Assembly (NCBI RefSeq): GCF_024496085.1
Contig: NZ_CP101751.1
Location: 2,356,001-2,420,000, forward strand
Source of the DNA: Flavobacterium cerinum
GTDB taxonomy: Bacteria > Bacteroidota > Bacteroidia > Flavobacteriales > Flavobacteriaceae
DNA: 64,000 nt
Direction: 5' to 3'
A program made the position numbers and the translations under genes. A model generated the notes under the pieces. It worked only from the letters and a program-made list of their open reading frames with translations, was not told the DNA's origin and made no database searches. Below, in pieces: positions 62,120 to 64,000 of the stretch. Position 1 is the stretch's first letter, and the number at the start of each line of letters is the position of its first letter.

Positions 62120-64000
62120 ATGAAATTAACAACAATTAATATACAGGGAAACATTTTTACCAGTGAAATTCTTGAAAAAATTCGTCAGGATGATATTAGT
62201 TTTCAAAAACCGCAAGACTTTGGCTTAAAGCCCAGTGAACAAGTTCGCGATGAGATAAGTAATGCCTGGAGTCTGCTCAATACACATTGGCAAATCTTTA
62301 AACAGAAGCGAAACTCTTTTTCTGAAATTGATAAAGGAATTTCTGAAACCCGTAAATATTGGATTGTCCCGCTTCTCAATCTTTTGGGCTATCAGGTTGC
62401 TATTTCCAATGCTGAAATTGTTAACGGAAAATCTTACGCAATCTCTCATAGGGCTTCCAATAAAGATGGTTTTCCCATACACATTGTGGGAAGTGAGCAA
62501 TCAATGGATAAAAAGGCAGAGAGCGGACCCAGACTGTCCCCTCATTCGTTGATGCAGGAATATATTAATTCTACAGAATACATTTATGGCTTTGTAACCA
62601 ATGGCAATCATTTTCGTGTATTGCGTGATGCTACACGACTTTCAAGACTAAGCTATCTGGAGTTCAATCTGGAGCAAATGATGGAAGAAGGACACTATGC
62701 TGAATTTGCTATTTTCTACCGTTTGTTACACGCTTCACGTATCAATGATAAAAAGGAAGATGGAAAAGATGCTGTTCTTGAATATTACCATAACGAGGCT
62801 CTAGCTTCGGGATCACGTATTCGTGAGCGATTAAGTTTGGCTGTTGAGCATTCAATCCTAACGTTAGCAAATGGGTTACTTTCTCAACAGGAAAATACGG
62901 AATTAAGAACTGCTTTTGAAGAAGGAACACTCTCCGCAAAAGATTACTACCTACATATCCTAAGATCTGTATATCGCATATTGTTTCTATTAGTCATCGA
63001 AGAGCGTAATCTGATATACAGAGATAATTTGACCGACGAGGAAAAGAAACTCAAAGATATCTACTATCAGTATTATAGCATTCAACGTCTTACTTTCCTG
63101 GTAAATAAAGCCGTTTATATCGATCCGAAGAAAACAGATCTTTGGCAATCGTTAATGACAACATTCAGACTATTTGAAGATAGACATTATGGTAAAGAAT
63201 TAGGAATTGATGCATTAAGCTCCGGTATTTTTAATAGAAATGCTATTGAAAGCATCGAATCCACGGCATTGAATAATAAAGATGTATTGAATGTATTTAA
63301 GTCTTTAGTCACATTTGAAAATGAAAATAAACAAACCATTCGGGTCAATTATGCCGATTTAGATGTAGAAGAATTTGGTTCGGTGTATGAAGGATTATTA
63401 GAATTTGAGCCTGTAGTAGAAAATGCCGAATTTAGATTTAAACAGGGAGATGACCGGTCTTCATCAGGTTCACACTATACGCCAGAAGAGTTGGTAAAGC
63501 CATTGATTATCCATTCTTTGGATCATGTGATTACTGACAAATTAAAAGAAACCGATCCCGAAAAAGCATTGTTGAGTATTACAGTATGTGATGTGGCTTG
63601 TGGAAGTGGGCATATTTTACTTTCCGCTGCCCGAAGAATTGGATTTGAACTAGCAAGAATAAGAAGTAATGAAGATCAGCCTACACCATCTGTTTTACGT
63701 ATAGCAATTCGTGATGTAATTAAAAACTGCATTTACGGAGTCGATTTAAATCCCTTAGCTGTAGAACTATGTAAAGTAGCTTTGTGGTTGGAAGCGCATG
63801 ATCCAGGTGAACCTTTAAATTTTTTAGATCACCATATTAAAAACGGTAATGCCATTGTAGGATTAGCAAATTATGAAGAACTACAAAATGGTATTGCCAG
63901 TGAAGCTTTTAAGTTGTTGTCTGGCGATGAAAAAGCAATAGCTTCTGCCTTTAAGAAACGTAATGATGGGGAGCGTAAATTGCAAATGAGTGAACTTTTT
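62120..64000 (+). CDS. N6-adenine DNA methyltransferase, DrmMI-like (cut by window edge)
   Basis: 627 codons from ATG 62120 to the window end with no stop, so the C-terminus is missing. A helical N-terminal part of about 430 residues (with KYWIVPLLNLLGYQV near 75 and GFVTNGNHFRVLRD near 160, a type I/IIG-like recognition or scaffold region) precedes a class I methylase domain: FGSVYEGLLEFEP, SGSHYTPEELV, motif I CDVACGSGHIL (about 490-500) and YGVDLNPLAVELC (about 539-551). The catalytic NPP(Y/F/W) motif would lie just beyond 64000. Eco57I/DrmMI-type enzymes methylate adenine and mark self DNA. ATG is 3 bp after the SNF2 stop. No separate restriction nuclease is visible in the window. Confidence 0.8.
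   Translation, partial: MKLTTINIQGNIFTSEILEKIRQDDISFQKPQDFGLKPSEQVRDEISNAWSLLNTHWQIFKQKRNSFSEIDKGISETRKYWIVPLLNLLGYQVAISNAEIVNGKSYAISHRASNKDGFPIHIVGSEQSMDKKAESGPRLSPHSLMQEYINSTEYIYGFVTNGNHFRVLRDATRLSRLSYLEFNLEQMMEEGHYAEFAIFYRLLHASRINDKKEDGKDAVLEYYHNEALASGSRIRERLSLAVEHSILTLANGLLSQQENTELRTAFEEGTLSAKDYYLHILRSVYRILFLLVIEERNLIYRDNLTDEEKKLKDIYYQYYSIQRLTFLVNKAVYIDPKKTDLWQSLMTTFRLFEDRHYGKELGIDALSSGIFNRNAIESIESTALNNKDVLNVFKSLVTFENENKQTIRVNYADLDVEEFGSVYEGLLEFEPVVENAEFRFKQGDDRSSSGSHYTPEELVKPLIIHSLDHVITDKLKETDPEKALLSITVCDVACGSGHILLSAARRIGFELARIRSNEDQPTPSVLRIAIRDVIKNCIYGVDLNPLAVELCKVALWLEAHDPGEPLNFLDHHIKNGNAIVGLANYEELQNGIASEAFKLLSGDEKAIASAFKKRNDGERKLQMSELF

Noticed and set aside
1..64000. CRISPR array, Cas genes, type VI secretion core or polymorphic toxin
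   Set aside because: No spaced direct-repeat array, no Cas motif, no secretion sheath or tube gene and no toxin domain could be recognised; only immunity-like domains are present.

Overview
The window looks like chromosome from a Flavobacterium-like member of the Bacteroidota. The DNA is AT-rich. One protein ends in a type IX secretion (T9SS) C-terminal sorting domain. There are LytS/LytTR two-component pairs whose sensors carry tetratricopeptide (TPR) repeats, an IS1182-family element, and promoter-like sequences close to the Bacteroidota -7 element TAnnTTTG. No rRNA, intact tRNA or CRISPR array was seen.

Layout. (1) 1-5.3 kb: ordinary accessory genes: two secreted serine hydrolases of the beta-lactamase fold, a TetR and an AraC regulator, and a DinB-fold protein. 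(2) 5.6-15.0 kb: a one-direction cluster of large cytoplasmic proteins with no clear family (one 479-residue protein, two tandem paralogues of about 530 residues), a degenerate gene remnant, an 815-residue ankyrin protein, a leucine-rich-repeat protein and a small protein. It is closed by an intact IS1182-type element (15058-16634). (3) 16.6-19.9 kb: secreted proteins (T9SS cargo, beta-helix, unknown). (4) 20.0-22.9 kb: LytTR response regulator and TPR-LytS kinase. (5) 23.3-27.3 kb: a second cluster of unknown proteins whose first gene is a distant paralogue of the 5.6-kb gene; its second gene carries an in-frame stop. (6) 27.6-39.8 kb: Spo0M-like protein, small secreted protein, a WGR / ankyrin / kinase / degenerate-kinase operon, Sel1, TPR, SUKH-ankyrin and ankyrin proteins. 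The domain content resembles immunity or protein-interaction arrays, but no toxin is recognisable. (7) 40.1-46.1 kb: MarR operon, a second LytTR/LytS pair, an outer-membrane barrel protein, an alpha/beta hydrolase and a D-cysteine desulfhydrase-like enzyme. (8) 46.2-46.5 kb: tRNA/tmRNA 3'-end-like fragments and repeats that look like an integration boundary. (9) 46.7-64.0 kb: a probable anti-phage system made of a giant Hsp90/sacsin-type ATPase fused to an SF1 helicase (minus strand), divergent from a DEAD/DEAH helicase-DUF1998-nuclease-like fusion, a DrmD-like SNF2 helicase and an N6-adenine methylase cut by the window edge.

How they may work together. The last block shares its SNF2 helicase plus adenine methylase pair with class 1 DISARM. 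It replaces separate DrmA and DrmB proteins with one fused 1743-residue protein and adds the GHKL-helicase giant, so it is the best candidate for an undescribed or little-described system. In the middle region, three promoters (upstream of the genes starting at 19867, 23325 and 34207) carry ACGAAT-like direct repeats spaced exactly 21 bp apart, 37-41 bp upstream of a -7-like element. This is the geometry expected of LytTR activator sites, and the LytTR/LytS pair at 20.0-22.9 kb lies between two of them. I infer one signalling regulon that links the secreted protein, the unknown cluster and the WGR-ankyrin-kinase operon.
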